Of a DNA stretch of 64,000 nucleotides, positions 19,470 through 28,224 are shown one piece after another (within the stretch, counting starts at the first letter, position 1; each line of letters opens with the position of its first letter). The position numbers and the translations under genes were made by a program. The stretch comes from Marivivens donghaensis (GTDB lineage: Bacteria; Pseudomonadota; Alphaproteobacteria; Rhodobacterales; Rhodobacteraceae). The stretch spans positions 558,001 to 622,000 of the forward strand of contig NZ_JALNPR010000002.1 in NCBI RefSeq assembly GCF_023541015.1, written 5' to 3'. Under the pieces are notes generated by a model, which had not been told where the DNA came from, made no database searches, and saw nothing but the letters and a program-made list of their open reading frames with translations.

Positions 19470-21179
19470 TCAGTCGTTTTCCAGCCCTGCCGGATCGTCC
19501 ATGGCATAATCACGCACCGCATTTGGTGTCTCGTGCGCCTTTGCCAGAGTCCAGCGAACGCGCGTCGCATAGGACATCGCGCGCCCAGATAAAACCACTT
19601 GTTGTGTCGCACGGGGCTTTAGTCGGCCATTTTCTAGGAAAACTGACGGTTCAAGCCGCATTTCAGCCGATCCATCGTGCCGAAACACCCAAATCTCGCC
19701 ACTCTTGAGCGTCAGCGACACAGCCGTGCCCCCCATATCCAAGGAGGCCTCGACCTCGGGATGCAGGTGGAACCGCAGGCCAAAGGGAATCCCCCCCGCA
19801 TCACGCTCCATCGCGCGGTCAAACCGCAGTTTGTCGGCGTCACTCAGCGTGGTCAGCAGGTCTTCGCCCGATAGATCCCGCCCTTCGACCGACAAATCCA
19901 GCGTCCGCGCATGGGTCAAACCATGGGTCATCTGGTAGCCGTTGTGAGCGACTTCGTAGCGTGTGCCGAACTGCGTCGTCGAATATTCGGCAGGAACAAG
20001 GTCGGGTGTATCCACCAACAGCTCATGACGGATGCCGTTCAATCGGCTTGGCGCACCCAGACGGGACGAGGAATACCCAGCCAGCGACAAAGTCGAATGG
20101 CTGGCCGTTGCACGACCAAACCGCCGCCAATCCATGCCAAAATTTCGGCCAGACCCACAGGACACCACAACAGGGCGACGCCCAGAGGTCAGCTCAAACG
20201 CGCAGGTCGACGCATGTGCATCATAACTCGCCTGACCTGTAGGAGGCGGGGCCGCATCAATCACAACCGTTGTGCGCCCAGCCGCCAGTCGGCCATACCC
20301 CATATGTCGGCTGTGATCGGGCAGGTCCTTATTCCCCGACGCGCCCAGCGCATAGTCGAGCCGCCCATCGATGCCTCGTCCCCCACCATGGAACCGTGCC
20401 AACCCACCGTCCGCATGACGCATCGCACGTAGGGTTGGTGCAATCCGATTAATCGCGGCGGTGATGGTTTCAGGAACGGGACGTTCACTTTCCTCAAGAG
20501 CCTGAACGACCCAACACAAAAGCGTCAGAACATCCAAAAGCTCCTCGGGATTGCGTGTCGGAACACCGCCCTCAACGTCGATCTGATCCCGACAGTCCCG
20601 CGACAACGCTGCCAAGGCGGGGGCAACATGCGACGACATTCCTTCGAGAGAAAGACCCGCGTATATCATGCCAGACAGCGCTTCGAACCGAGGCAAACCA
20701 GGCAGCGTGGATTTCCAACGCCGCGAAAGGAACAACGTCTGCCGTGCAAGGCTCGTCAGGTATTTGTCGATATCGACCTTTTCCCGCGACCGCATGATGA
20801 AAAAGCCGTGGTTGATCCACCGGATCAGACGCCGCCCGGTGAGGTCAGGCGTCCAACCTGGCCCGCGACCTCGCCCGTAACGGTCGATCCATTCAAACAC
20901 CCAATCTTGCGCTTTTGTGCGGGCCTTGTGATCCCCAACCGCAGCAAGATCATCTAACCACGCACAGCCATGCAACAACGGCGCAATCGGCGACTCTTCG
21001 GTGGCGATATCCCAAATAGACGTATCGGGTGCTTCGACCAACTGACCCGCAAACAAGAAGTTCCCAGCGCAAAGCTGGCGGCCTTTGGCGAATAAACCAA
21101 TCGACTGCGGTTCTGGCTGCGACACGAAACCCGTTGGCAACCGCTTACGGCCAGCCAACCGCGCCTGAAAGCGGTTCAT
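19470..21179 (-). CDS. heparinase II/III family protein
   Basis: About 569 residues. The N-terminal part is an alpha-helical toroid-like domain ([38 protein letters not shown]), and the C-terminal part is the beta-rich heparinase II/III-like domain ([19 protein letters not shown]). The family contains polysaccharide lyases, but in Rhodobacterales this gene sits constantly next to rsmB and purH and no substrate is known. No other carbohydrate genes are nearby and no clear signal peptide is visible. The ATG at 21179 is preferred; an in-frame TTG at 21221 is the alternative, and neither has a strong ribosome binding site. Confidence 0.82.
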   Translation of the reverse strand: MNRFQARLAGRKRLPTGFVSQPEPQSIGLFAKGRQLCAGNFLFAGQLVEAPDTSIWDIATEESPIAPLLHGCAWLDDLAAVGDHKARTKAQDWVFEWIDRYGRGRGPGWTPDLTGRRLIRWINHGFFIMRSREKVDIDKYLTSLARQTLFLSRRWKSTLPGLPRFEALSGMIYAGLSLEGMSSHVAPALAALSRDCRDQIDVEGGVPTRNPEELLDVLTLLCWVVQALEESERPVPETITAAINRIAPTLRAMRHADGGLARFHGGGRGIDGRLDYALGASGNKDLPDHSRHMGYGRLAAGRTTVVIDAAPPPTGQASYDAHASTCAFELTSGRRPVVVSCGSGRNFGMDWRRFGRATASHSTLSLAGYSSSRLGAPSRLNGIRHELLVDTPDLVPAEYSTTQFGTRYEVAHNGYQMTHGLTHARTLDLSVEGRDLSGEDLLTTLSDADKLRFDRAMERDAGGIPFGLRFHLHPEVEASLDMGGTAVSLTLKSGEIWVFRHDGSAEMRLEPSVFLENGRLKPRATQQVVLSGRAMSYATRVRWTLAKAHETPNAVRDYAMDDPAGLEND

Positions 21180-21294
21180 GAAATGGGTATATTTCCCACG
21201 CCGTGTCGTTGGTTGGGCCAAATCAGGTCTGCCTCGGTCTGCGGTGTCCGCGTCATTGTTTTGTCGCGGATGTTAGCTGCCAAAGCAACGTGTG

Positions 21295-22566
21295 TCACGC
21301 AGGCTTTCGCACAACTGCAAGGTAAAATCCGTCCATACCGCCCTTGTCCGCCCAGTAGTCTGGACGCAGACGCAGACCGCCTTCTTCGGTGATCCATTCG
21401 GGGTCCACACCCTCGATCAACAGCGCATCACGGTCGATGGTCAGGTCAGGATGACGCTCGAGCAGCTCTTCGATCTGAACTTCGCCCTCGTCTGGCAAAA
21501 GGCTGCAGGTGCAGTAAACCAATCGTCCACCCGGTTTCACCAGCGACAACGCGTGATCGATCAGACCAACCTGTTGGTCGATCAGAGCCCCAAACTCGCT
21601 CCCGTTTTTCGCATAAGGCAGGTCAGGGTGCCGACGAATTGTGCCCGTCGCAGAACACGGCGCGTCAAGCAGCACCGCATCAAACCCGCCTTCATCAAAC
21701 GCAAAGGCATCCGCGACAACAATCTTGGCCGTCAGACCTGTGCGAGTCAGGTTTTCCTGCACCCGTGCCATCCGCGCTTCCGATACGTCCAGCGCCGTGA
21801 CCTCAGCGCCAGCTGCAGCCAATTGCATCGTCTTACCACCGGGGGCCGCGCAAAGGTCGAGGATGGTTTCCCCCGCCTTCGGGGCCAACACCTTGACAGG
21901 GATCGCCGCTGCTGCGTCCTGAACCCACCAGTCGCCAGCATCAAAACCAGCTAGGGCAGAGACCTGCCCGCCATCAGACAGACGCACGGACCCTGTTGGC
22001 AGCACTTCGCCACCCAATGCAGCCGCAACAGCCTCTGGATCGGTTTTAACAGTGATGTCGAGTGGCGCGCCACGCATCTGCACGTGCTCCATCGCCATCA
22101 CAGCCTTATTGCCCCATGCCTCGATCAAAGGAACGCGCAGCCATTTCGGCAACTGCGGAACGGGCAGTTTGCCCCAGTTATCCGACCCTTCGGCAGCGAC
22201 CTTGCGCAGCACGGCGTTTACCAGACCCTTAAGGCCAACCGTCTTGCGATCCTTACCAACGATTTCGACATATGCGTTCACAACGCCATGACCAGCAGCA
22301 CCTGTCAGCAATTCAAAGGACGCCAACCGCAGCGCGTTTTGCACCGACAAAGGCGGCATTTTCCGCAAATGGGGTTTCAAAACACGATCCACACGCCCCA
22401 ATCCGCGCAGCGTATCGACAACCAACCGCTGGGCGCGGGCGCGATCTTCGGGTTCGAGCTTGGCCAAGTGGTGTGCTGTCACTTCGGACAATAGACGACC
22501 ATCTTCGGTCACGGCGTTTAGCAGTCTATGCGCGGCTAGGCGCGGGGCAATGCCGGTCTGTGTCAT
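21295..22566 (-). CDS. rsmB: 16S rRNA (cytosine-5)-methyltransferase RsmB family
   Basis: A 423-residue RNA m5C methyltransferase. It has an N-terminal NusB-like RNA-binding domain (about 1-140) followed by the Rossmann methyltransferase domain. Motif I is DLCAAPGGKTMQLA, the first catalytic cysteine is in DAPCSATGTIRRHPD, and the second is in VYCTCSLLPDEGE. E. coli RsmB methylates C967 of 16S rRNA; orthology is likely but not provable here. It is the first gene of the minus-strand block, divergent from the small DUF1674 gene. Confidence 0.92.
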   Translation of the reverse strand: MTQTGIAPRLAAHRLLNAVTEDGRLLSEVTAHHLAKLEPEDRARAQRLVVDTLRGLGRVDRVLKPHLRKMPPLSVQNALRLASFELLTGAAGHGVVNAYVEIVGKDRKTVGLKGLVNAVLRKVAAEGSDNWGKLPVPQLPKWLRVPLIEAWGNKAVMAMEHVQMRGAPLDITVKTDPEAVAAALGGEVLPTGSVRLSDGGQVSALAGFDAGDWWVQDAAAAIPVKVLAPKAGETILDLCAAPGGKTMQLAAAGAEVTALDVSEARMARVQENLTRTGLTAKIVVADAFAFDEGGFDAVLLDAPCSATGTIRRHPDLPYAKNGSEFGALIDQQVGLIDHALSLVKPGGRLVYCTCSLLPDEGEVQIEELLERHPDLTIDRDALLIEGVDPEWITEEGGLRLRPDYWADKGGMDGFYLAVVRKPA

Positions 22567-22632
22567 GGCGTCCTCTTGGCCGAAAAGATAACCCCGACTA
22601 TATCAGAGGAACCACAGGGACAAGGAAAGCAC

Positions 22633-22806
22633 ATGACTGATCAAAAAGACCTACCGCCCGCAGCACTCCGCGCTTTGGCCGAAGCAGAAGAACGCCGCAA
22701 AGCTGCAAAGCCGTTGGACCTGCCCACCGAACTCGGCGGACGCGACGGCCCAGAGGCCGTGCGCTTTGGTGATTGGGAGAAAAAGGGAATCGCGATCGAC
22801 TTCTGA
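22633..22806 (+). CDS. DUF1674 / SDHAF4-like small protein (succinate dehydrogenase assembly family)
   Basis: A 57-residue protein. The C-terminal motif GPEAVRFGDWEKKGIAIDF matches the DUF1674 signature shared with eukaryotic SDHAF4, which helps flavinated SdhA join the succinate dehydrogenase complex. Start ATG at 22633 has AAGGAAAG upstream; an in-frame ATG at 22576 would overlap the divergent rsmB promoter region. It is a lone gene converging on dapB. The function in bacteria is by analogy only. Confidence 0.8.
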   Translation: MTDQKDLPPAALRALAEAEERRKAAKPLDLPTELGGRDGPEAVRFGDWEKKGIAIDF

Positions 22807-22816
22807 TCGGCCTGTA

Positions 22817-23626
22817 TTAAAGGCCCAGAACGTCAATCATCGAATATTCGCCAGCGGGTTTGCCCTGCCCCCAAAGCGCAGCCTTGAGAGCACCGCGAGC
22901 AAAAACAGCGCGATCCGTTGCGATGTGGCGCAGCACGATCCGTTCTCCGGCAGCGGCGAACATCACGTCGTGTTCACCAACGATATCGCCGCCACGAACG
23001 ACCGCAAAACCGATGTCGCCTTTGTTGCGCGCACCCGTAATCCCGTCACGCCCCGAATCGCGCACGTCCTTGAGCGACACCCCGCGCCCTTCGGCAGCAG
23101 CTTCACCCAGCATCAGTGCAGTCCCTGACGGAGCGTCGACTTTCTTGTTGTGATGCGCCTCGATGATCTCGATGTCGAAATCGTCATCCAAGGCAGCAGC
23201 GACTTTCTTAGCGAGGACGGTCAGAAGGTTCACACCCAACGACATATTCCCCGCACGAATGATCGGCGTCTTAGAGGCCGCAGCCGCAACCTCGGCCAAA
23301 TGTTCATCCTCGAAACCTGTGGTGCCGATCACATGCACAACGCCTGCTTTCGCAGCTTCTTGGGCAAAGGAAATCGTCGCAACGGGCGCGGTAAAATCAA
23401 TGACAGCATCAGCATTTGCAAACGCGGCAGCCGTATCATCCGTGACAATCACGCCCAGCGCAGCGCCACCCATTGCAGTGCCAACATCCTGACCAACCCA
23501 TGCATGGCCTGCCCGCTCAATCGCACCTACCAGGCGCGCTTTGTCCGATTCGACCACGGTTTTGATCAGCATCTGACCCATCCGGCCCGAAGCTCCGGTG
23601 ATCACAATACCTGGTAAATCTGTCAT
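22817..23626 (-). CDS. dapB: 4-hydroxy-tetrahydrodipicolinate reductase
   Basis: A 269-residue enzyme of lysine and meso-diaminopimelate synthesis that reduces the DapA product with NAD(P)H. It has the nucleotide-binding motif [11 protein letters not shown] at the N-terminus and the catalytic/substrate block [16 protein letters not shown] (two His and a Lys). Length and motif order match DapB throughout. It is divergent from rbfA, with 88 bases between the starts. Confidence 0.96.
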   Translation of the reverse strand: MTDLPGIVITGASGRMGQMLIKTVVESDKARLVGAIERAGHAWVGQDVGTAMGGAALGVIVTDDTAAAFANADAVIDFTAPVATISFAQEAAKAGVVHVIGTTGFEDEHLAEVAAAASKTPIIRAGNMSLGVNLLTVLAKKVAAALDDDFDIEIIEAHHNKKVDAPSGTALMLGEAAAEGRGVSLKDVRDSGRDGITGARNKGDIGFAVVRGGDIVGEHDVMFAAAGERIVLRHIATDRAVFARGALKAALWGQGKPAGEYSMIDVLGL

Positions 23627-23714
23627 ATCGGCGTCCTTCGCGTGCGTTTATTCCTGCGTGCACCCCTGCTTGCCCCTCAAAGCCCTGCTTGGCAAGGGCC
23701 GACAACAGGCTTAC

Positions 23715-24134
23715 ATGAGCAATATGGCAAAGAACCGTTCACATGAAGGTGCCGGACCCTCCCAACGCCAGTTGCGCGTTGGCGAAGTTGTTCGTCGCTC
23801 CCTATCCGAAGTGCTCGCTCGTGGTGACGTGCATGATCCCGAACTCGGGCGCATGTCGATCACCGTTGGCGAAGTGCGTGTTTCCAACGATCTGAAAACA
23901 GCGACAGCTTACGTCCTTCCGCTTGGCGGCAAGGATAAAGAACTGTGTCTGCAGGCGCTCCGCCGTAATACGGCAGAGATCCGCCATCTGGTCACACGCG
24001 GCATCACGCTCAAGTTCGCGCCTCAGATCAAGTTCGAACTCGACGAGACGTTCGACCGTATGGATGACACGCGCCGCATGTTCGCTGATGAACACGTGCG
24101 TCGCGATCTGGACCGCTCCGACGAAGAAGAATGA
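23715..24134 (+). CDS. rbfA: 30S ribosome-binding factor RbfA
   Basis: A 139-residue KH-fold ribosome maturation factor that assists 16S rRNA processing and cold adaptation. Features include SQRQLRVGEVVRRSLSEVL, the DPELGRMSITVGEVRVSNDLK strand-helix segment (in parts), and the ending FELDETFDRMDDTRRMF. Starts at 23715 (AGG five bases upstream) and 23724 are both possible. Its TGA overlaps the next gene's ATG. truB follows one gene later, consistent with the widespread rbfA-truB linkage. Confidence 0.93.
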   Translation: MSNMAKNRSHEGAGPSQRQLRVGEVVRRSLSEVLARGDVHDPELGRMSITVGEVRVSNDLKTATAYVLPLGGKDKELCLQALRRNTAEIRHLVTRGITLKFAPQIKFELDETFDRMDDTRRMFADEHVRRDLDRSDEEE

Positions 24135-24838
24135 CCCTGATGCGTGGGCTAATCGCCTTGCTCTGCATCCTGTGCGGACCTGCAAAGGCGGTCATTTGCA
24201 CCGACGATGGTGATTTCACCGTCTGCGCGGTCGATCCCGCGACAGAAGACCTGCGGCTGTTTCACAGCGATGACAACGGCGCAGTCTACGGCAGCTTTTC
24301 CGCAGTCGAAGCGGACATAGGCCCACTGTCCTTTGCGATGAACGCGGGCATGTATCACGAAGACCGCAGCCCCGTCGGCCTCTACATAGAGGACAGCATC
24401 CAAACCATGCGGCTGGTAACGAACGCAGGTCCGGGGAACTTCGGCATGCTGCCCAATGGCGTGCTCTGCATCACCGAAAACAGCGCCCGGGTCATCGAAA
24501 CGCTAAGCTTTGAAACCGAGGCGCCCGACTGCACCTACGCCACCCAATCTGGCCCCATGTTGGTCATCGATGGCGCTCTTCACCCGCGTTTTCTTCGTGA
24601 AAGCACATCCCGCAACTTTCGGAACGGTGTTGGCGTCGGAGCCGACGGAACCGCTTATTTTGCAATTTCTAACCGACCAGTAACTTTTTGGGAGATGGGC
24701 GAATTCTTCCGTGACGTACTGCAGACAAAGAACGCGCTTTACCTCGATGGACGAGTGTCACGTCTCTACGCACCACAGCTTGGTCGGACCGCAAATGGCG
24801 TACGCATGGGACCAATAGTTGGCGTAGTCGCCCCCTAG
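24131..24838 (+). CDS. phosphodiester glycosidase (NAGPA-like) domain protein, exported
   Basis: A 235-residue protein with an N-terminal signal peptide (MTLMRGLIALLCILCGPAKA). The mature part resembles the NAGPA domain: SFAMNAGMYHEDRSPVGLYI, NFGMLPNGVLCI, TQSGPMLVIDG, and the RNGVGVGADGTAYFAIS segment. In the family these regions form the active site of enzymes that uncap phosphodiester-linked sugars, but bacterial members are poorly characterised. It is coupled to rbfA by an ATGA overlap and lies between rbfA and truB, where no functional link is obvious. Confidence 0.83.
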   Translation: MTLMRGLIALLCILCGPAKAVICTDDGDFTVCAVDPATEDLRLFHSDDNGAVYGSFSAVEADIGPLSFAMNAGMYHEDRSPVGLYIEDSIQTMRLVTNAGPGNFGMLPNGVLCITENSARVIETLSFETEAPDCTYATQSGPMLVIDGALHPRFLRESTSRNFRNGVGVGADGTAYFAISNRPVTFWEMGEFFRDVLQTKNALYLDGRVSRLYAPQLGRTANGVRMGPIVGVVAP

Positions 24839-24901
24839 CCTATGGTTGACCCCTAGGCCTATGAGCGATAGTGGGCGCAACCCGACACGACGGAGGTAAA
24901 C

Positions 24902-25804
24902 ATGGGCAAACGCAAAGGTCGCGATATTTCCGGCTGGCTGGTGATTGATAAACCCGCTGGGATCACCTCGACTGCCGTCGTGAATAAGGTCCGTTGGGCC
25001 TTTGGTGCGAAAAAGGCTGGGCACGCTGGGACGCTCGATCCCGAAGCGACTGGCGTCTTGGCTGTTGCGCTGGGAGAGGCGACAAAAACGATCCCCTACA
25101 TCACGGACGCGCTCAAAGCGTATGAGTTCACCGTGACCCTCGGCGCTGCGACGAATACCGATGATGCAGAGGGTGAGATCATCAAAACTTCGGATCAACG
25201 TCCCACCGATGACGAGATCAAAGGTGCCTTGGGTGGTTTCCTCGGTGAAATCATGCAGGTGCCACCGAAATTCTCTGCTGTGAAAATCGACGGTCAGCGT
25301 GCGTACAAACTGGCCCGCGATGACGAAGAGTTCGAAATCGCAGCCCGTCCCCTCTGGGTCGAAGAGCTGCTGATGGTTGACCGCCCCGATGCTGACCACG
25401 TCGTCCTAGAAATGACCTGCGGCAAGGGCGGTTATGTGCGGTCCATCGCGCGTGATCTGGGTGAGGCACTCGGATGCTTCGGCCACGTCCATCACCTGCG
25501 CCGCATCTGGTCAGGCCCCTTCACCGCCGAAGAGGGTATGTCTCTGGAAAAACTCGAAGAATTGGCAAAACAGCCAGAGCTAGACAGCTATCTTCGCCCG
25601 CTCGAACAAGGTCTTGCCGACATCGCCGAAGTCCGCTGCCCGCCCGAAAGCCTCGCAAAACTGCGCAATGGCAACCCTGCCGTCGTGATCGCGCACGACG
25701 TCGAATACGGCGAAGAATGTTGGGCAAGTTTTGATGGCGAAGCGGTCGCTGTCGGCGTCTTCAAAGCAGGTGAAATACATCCCGCCCGCGTCTTTGTTCG
25801 TTAA
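24902..25804 (+). CDS. truB: tRNA pseudouridine(55) synthase TruB
   Basis: A 300-residue pseudouridine synthase acting on U55 in the T-arm of tRNAs. The catalytic motif [13 protein letters not shown] contains the nucleophilic Asp, and the N-terminus ([13 protein letters not shown]) and [14 protein letters not shown] are family hallmarks. The start has a good GGAGG (in cgacggaggtaaac). Its stop overlaps the convergent acidic protein gene by four bases. Confidence 0.96.
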   Translation: MGKRKGRDISGWLVIDKPAGITSTAVVNKVRWAFGAKKAGHAGTLDPEATGVLAVALGEATKTIPYITDALKAYEFTVTLGAATNTDDAEGEIIKTSDQRPTDDEIKGALGGFLGEIMQVPPKFSAVKIDGQRAYKLARDDEEFEIAARPLWVEELLMVDRPDADHVVLEMTCGKGGYVRSIARDLGEALGCFGHVHHLRRIWSGPFTAEEGMSLEKLEELAKQPELDSYLRPLEQGLADIAEVRCPPESLAKLRNGNPAVVIAHDVEYGEECWASFDGEAVAVGVFKAGEIHPARVFVR

Positions 25805-26112
25805 GCCGCAAGTCCTAGCGTAAAGTCGCTATCGTCGAAATCACCATCCACCTCGGGATCGCCCCAAGGCAAAATCGCCGTCTGCGGATCAATCGTCGGA
25901 TAGAAATCCGCTACGGCGTAATAACCGTCATCTTCGTCTGCCGCGTCATCAAACAATGGGTCCAGCGAAGCTGTCGCCACATCGTCAAAACCGTCCTCTT
26001 CATGAAGATGGTCATCCTCTGCCGACACATCGGCATCTTTACCGCCTGACGTGAAATCAACGGCGGCGCCCACGCCTAGCGTGGCAAAGGTCAATAAGCT
26101 TCCCCAGTCCAT
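25801..26112 (-). CDS. acidic hypothetical protein
   Basis: A 103-residue protein with a short hydrophobic N-terminus (about residues 1-20, [20 protein letters not shown]) and a strongly acidic Asp/Glu-rich body. I do not recognise a family. Support for a real gene: GAGAGG seven bases upstream of the ATG, and no competing gene on the other strand beyond the truB stop. The N-terminal hydrophobic/acidic style loosely resembles the RTX-repeat protein 700 bases downstream, but no RTX repeats are present. Confidence 0.55.
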   Translation of the reverse strand: MDWGSLLTFATLGVGAAVDFTSGGKDADVSAEDDHLHEEDGFDDVATASLDPLFDDAADEDDGYYAVADFYPTIDPQTAILPWGDPEVDGDFDDSDFTLGLAA

Positions 26113-26204
26113 CGGTCTGCCTCTCGATTCGTTTCCTATCTCGCTTCCAATCCGGCGAGTTCCTCATCATAGTAGCGAAAATTTGGGTCAATTTATGTCG
26201 GAAC

Positions 26205-26726
26205 ATGATCGAAAAAAGGCATCTCAAAGGCGATGCAGCGTCAGTTGCAACCTATTCGGATTGTGAAAAATACCGATATCACCTTACGCGCGAGTGGAAT
26301 CCATCAGGTCGGCGTGCCCTTTTTGTAATGCTGAACCCATCGACCGCGACCGAAGTTCAGAACGATCCCACCGTCGAACGCTGCGAACGTCGTGCCCGTG
26401 CGCTCGGCTTTGGCGCGTTTAGGGTCACGAATATCTTTGCGTGGCGCGACACAGACCCGAAAAAGATGCGCGCCGCGGCCGATCCCGTCGGCCCTTTGAA
26501 TGACGAGGCCATCGAAAATTCTGCCCGCGACTGGATCCGCGACGGCGATCAGATCATCTGCGCTTGGGGTGCCCACGGTGATCATCTGGATAGAGGCAAG
26601 CAAGTTGAAACATTACTGCGTGCTGTAGGAAAACCCCTTTATTCATTAGGTGTCACCAAATCAGGCCACCCCAAACACCCGCTTTATATCGGCTACGATA
26701 GCCAACCCGAACTCTGGGTCGGTTAA
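26205..26726 (+). CDS. DUF1643 domain-containing protein
   Basis: A 173-residue soluble protein of the DUF1643 family. Recognisable segments are RYHLTREWNPSGRRALFVML, NPSTATEVQNDPTVERC, and the later CAWGAHGDHLDRGKQ and GHPKHPLYIGY. The family is widespread and uncharacterised; its fold has been suggested to resemble uracil-DNA glycosylases, which the NPS and late GHP motifs would fit, but no activity is proven. It is a single gene, and the ribosome binding site is weak. Confidence 0.82.
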   Translation: MIEKRHLKGDAASVATYSDCEKYRYHLTREWNPSGRRALFVMLNPSTATEVQNDPTVERCERRARALGFGAFRVTNIFAWRDTDPKKMRAAADPVGPLNDEAIENSARDWIRDGDQIICAWGAHGDHLDRGKQVETLLRAVGKPLYSLGVTKSGHPKHPLYIGYDSQPELWVG

Positions 26727-26806
26727 CCAGTTAACCCGAGAATCCTCTCAGCCCAGGCCGAACTGTTTTATGGTCGCGGCATGTTCTGTTGTGGATGAGG
26801 ATTCAA

Positions 26807-27568
26807 ATGTTCTGGCTACTCGGTTTGATGAGCATTGCCGCCATGGGCGCAGCCCTTATCCCCGTCACATCTGATGCGGACGACATCCTGCTGGGCGGCG
26901 AAGATATCGACGAAATATCGGGGGGAAATGGCGCAGATTTCATCGACGGGCGCGGTGGCGACGATCTCCTGTCAGGTGGCAATGACGATGACGAGGTGAT
27001 CGGAGGCGCAGGTGACGACACCGTTTTTGGCGATGCTGGGAATGATAGTCTTTTCGGCAGCATCGGCACCGACACAATTCTCGGCGGAACCGGCGACGAT
27101 CAGATCATTGGTGGCGATGGTGATGACCTAATGTCGGGTGGCGAAGGAAACGATTCGCTCCTTGGCTCGCTTGGAAATGATGTGATGGACGGCGGATCTG
27201 GTTCAGATGTGCTCCACGGTGGTTCAGGCGACGATATCCTGAACGGCCGAGAGACGGACTTCCAAACCCGCGACTACCTAAATGGCGGTGCAGGCAACGA
27301 TGTCCTCTTGGGCGGTGACGGCGATAATCTGAACGGCGGTACAGGTGCGGACATCTTTGCCCTCCTGTCGCGCTCCACGACCGAAGTCGACATTGATGAC
27401 ATGACCGAGGAGGACGTTATCGTGATCGGTTACGAGGGAACTTTGCCCGAACTATCGACAATGACCGACGATGGCGGGCTCCATCTTTTAGCGGACGGAA
27501 CATCAATCGCCTACCTACACGGGGTCGCCAATTTGGACATGTCATTGGTCCAGCTTGTCGCCCTCTGA
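26807..27568 (+). CDS. RTX-type calcium-binding repeat protein
   Basis: A 253-residue protein. The start at 26807 has GAGGA six bases upstream. After a hydrophobic N-terminus (MFWLLGLMSIAAMGAALIPV) come about 16 nonapeptide repeats of the GGxGxDxUx type, for example GGAGDDTVF, GGTGDDQII and GGSGDDILN, spanning roughly residues 25-200. These form a calcium-binding beta roll. The C-terminal 50 residues lack repeats (EEDVIVIGYEGTLPEL). RTX proteins are usually exported by type I secretion through a C-terminal signal, but no ABC or membrane-fusion genes are present here, and the N-terminal hydrophobic segment is unusual for a type I substrate. Confidence 0.85.
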   Translation: MFWLLGLMSIAAMGAALIPVTSDADDILLGGEDIDEISGGNGADFIDGRGGDDLLSGGNDDDEVIGGAGDDTVFGDAGNDSLFGSIGTDTILGGTGDDQIIGGDGDDLMSGGEGNDSLLGSLGNDVMDGGSGSDVLHGGSGDDILNGRETDFQTRDYLNGGAGNDVLLGGDGDNLNGGTGADIFALLSRSTTEVDIDDMTEEDVIVIGYEGTLPELSTMTDDGGLHLLADGTSIAYLHGVANLDMSLVQLVAL

Positions 27569-27704
27569 CGATTTCCCTTTATTTTATGCAAGGAATCGAC
27601 TATCCGCCCCCAATCTTCGGTCGTTGGACCGCTTGATACTCCACGGGCCTTGCTGGACGACATCCCGGCACGCGCCATAACCCTTAATCCTAAAGGAGAC
27701 CCCG

Positions 27705-27974
27705 ATGTCGATTACGCCAGAAGAAAAAGCACGTCTGATCAAAGAATTCGGCACCAAAGAAGGTGACACAGGTTCGCCCGAAGTTCAGGTTGCAATCCTG
27801 ACCTCGCGCATCGCGACGCTGACAGAACACTTCAAAACCCACAAAAAAGATAACCACGGTCGTCGTGGCCTTTTGATGATGGTTGCTCAGCGCCGTAAGC
27901 TGCTCGACTACACCAAAGCTAAAGACGAAGCTCGTTATCAGTCCCTGATCCAGCGCCTCGGCATCCGCCGCTAA
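27705..27974 (+). CDS. rpsO: 30S ribosomal protein S15
   Basis: An 89-residue S15, exact family length, starting [16 protein letters not shown] and containing [17 protein letters not shown]. It binds the 16S rRNA central domain early in assembly. AAAGGAGA precedes the ATG. It is followed by an intrinsic terminator and then pnp, the usual rpsO-pnp order. Confidence 0.98.
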   Translation: MSITPEEKARLIKEFGTKEGDTGSPEVQVAILTSRIATLTEHFKTHKKDNHGRRGLLMMVAQRRKLLDYTKAKDEARYQSLIQRLGIRR

Positions 27975-27997
27975 TCGCGCCAGGTTTTGTGATTTTG

Positions 27998-28034
27998 ATC
28001 GCCCGTTCGGTTCCCGAGCGGGCGATTTTCGTTT
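27998..28034 (+). terminator. intrinsic terminator after rpsO
   Basis: Stem ATCGCCCG / CGGGCGAT (27998-28005 and 28019-28026) followed by TTTTCGTTT, 24 bases after the rpsO stop. Some transcripts may read through into pnp. Confidence 0.85.
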
Positions 28035-28154
28035 CAGCAGACCGTCCAGACGCCTACAAACACAAGACTTCCCAAAACCCTATTTTTCCTGTATCCGCCC
28101 GCTATCTGAGACGCTGCGCTTAGACCCCGGCGCTCGAGTTAGGATAGAGGGGTC

Positions 28155-28209
28155 GGTGGCAATGGGGCCACCATGCAAACGGGAGACCCGCAGGGGCGGG
28201 AGTGCTCCC
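28155..28209 (+). promoter_or_regulatory. structured 5' leader of pnp
   Basis: Two stem-loops just upstream of pnp: GGTGGC / GCCACC (28155-28172), and a nested hairpin with outer arms GGGAG (28181-28185) and CTCCC (28205-28209) and inner arms CCCGC / GCGGG. They end nine bases before the pnp ATG region's AGGA. In E. coli the pnp leader hairpin is cut by RNase III and controlled by PNPase itself, so these stems are candidates for the same autoregulation. Confidence 0.55.
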
Positions 28210-28224
28210 AATTAGGATACGCTG

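Noticed and set aside
17852-19708. A 618-codon open frame on the plus strand
   Set aside because: It is antisense to purH across its whole length; purH has full homology and motifs, and the antisense translation resembles no family.
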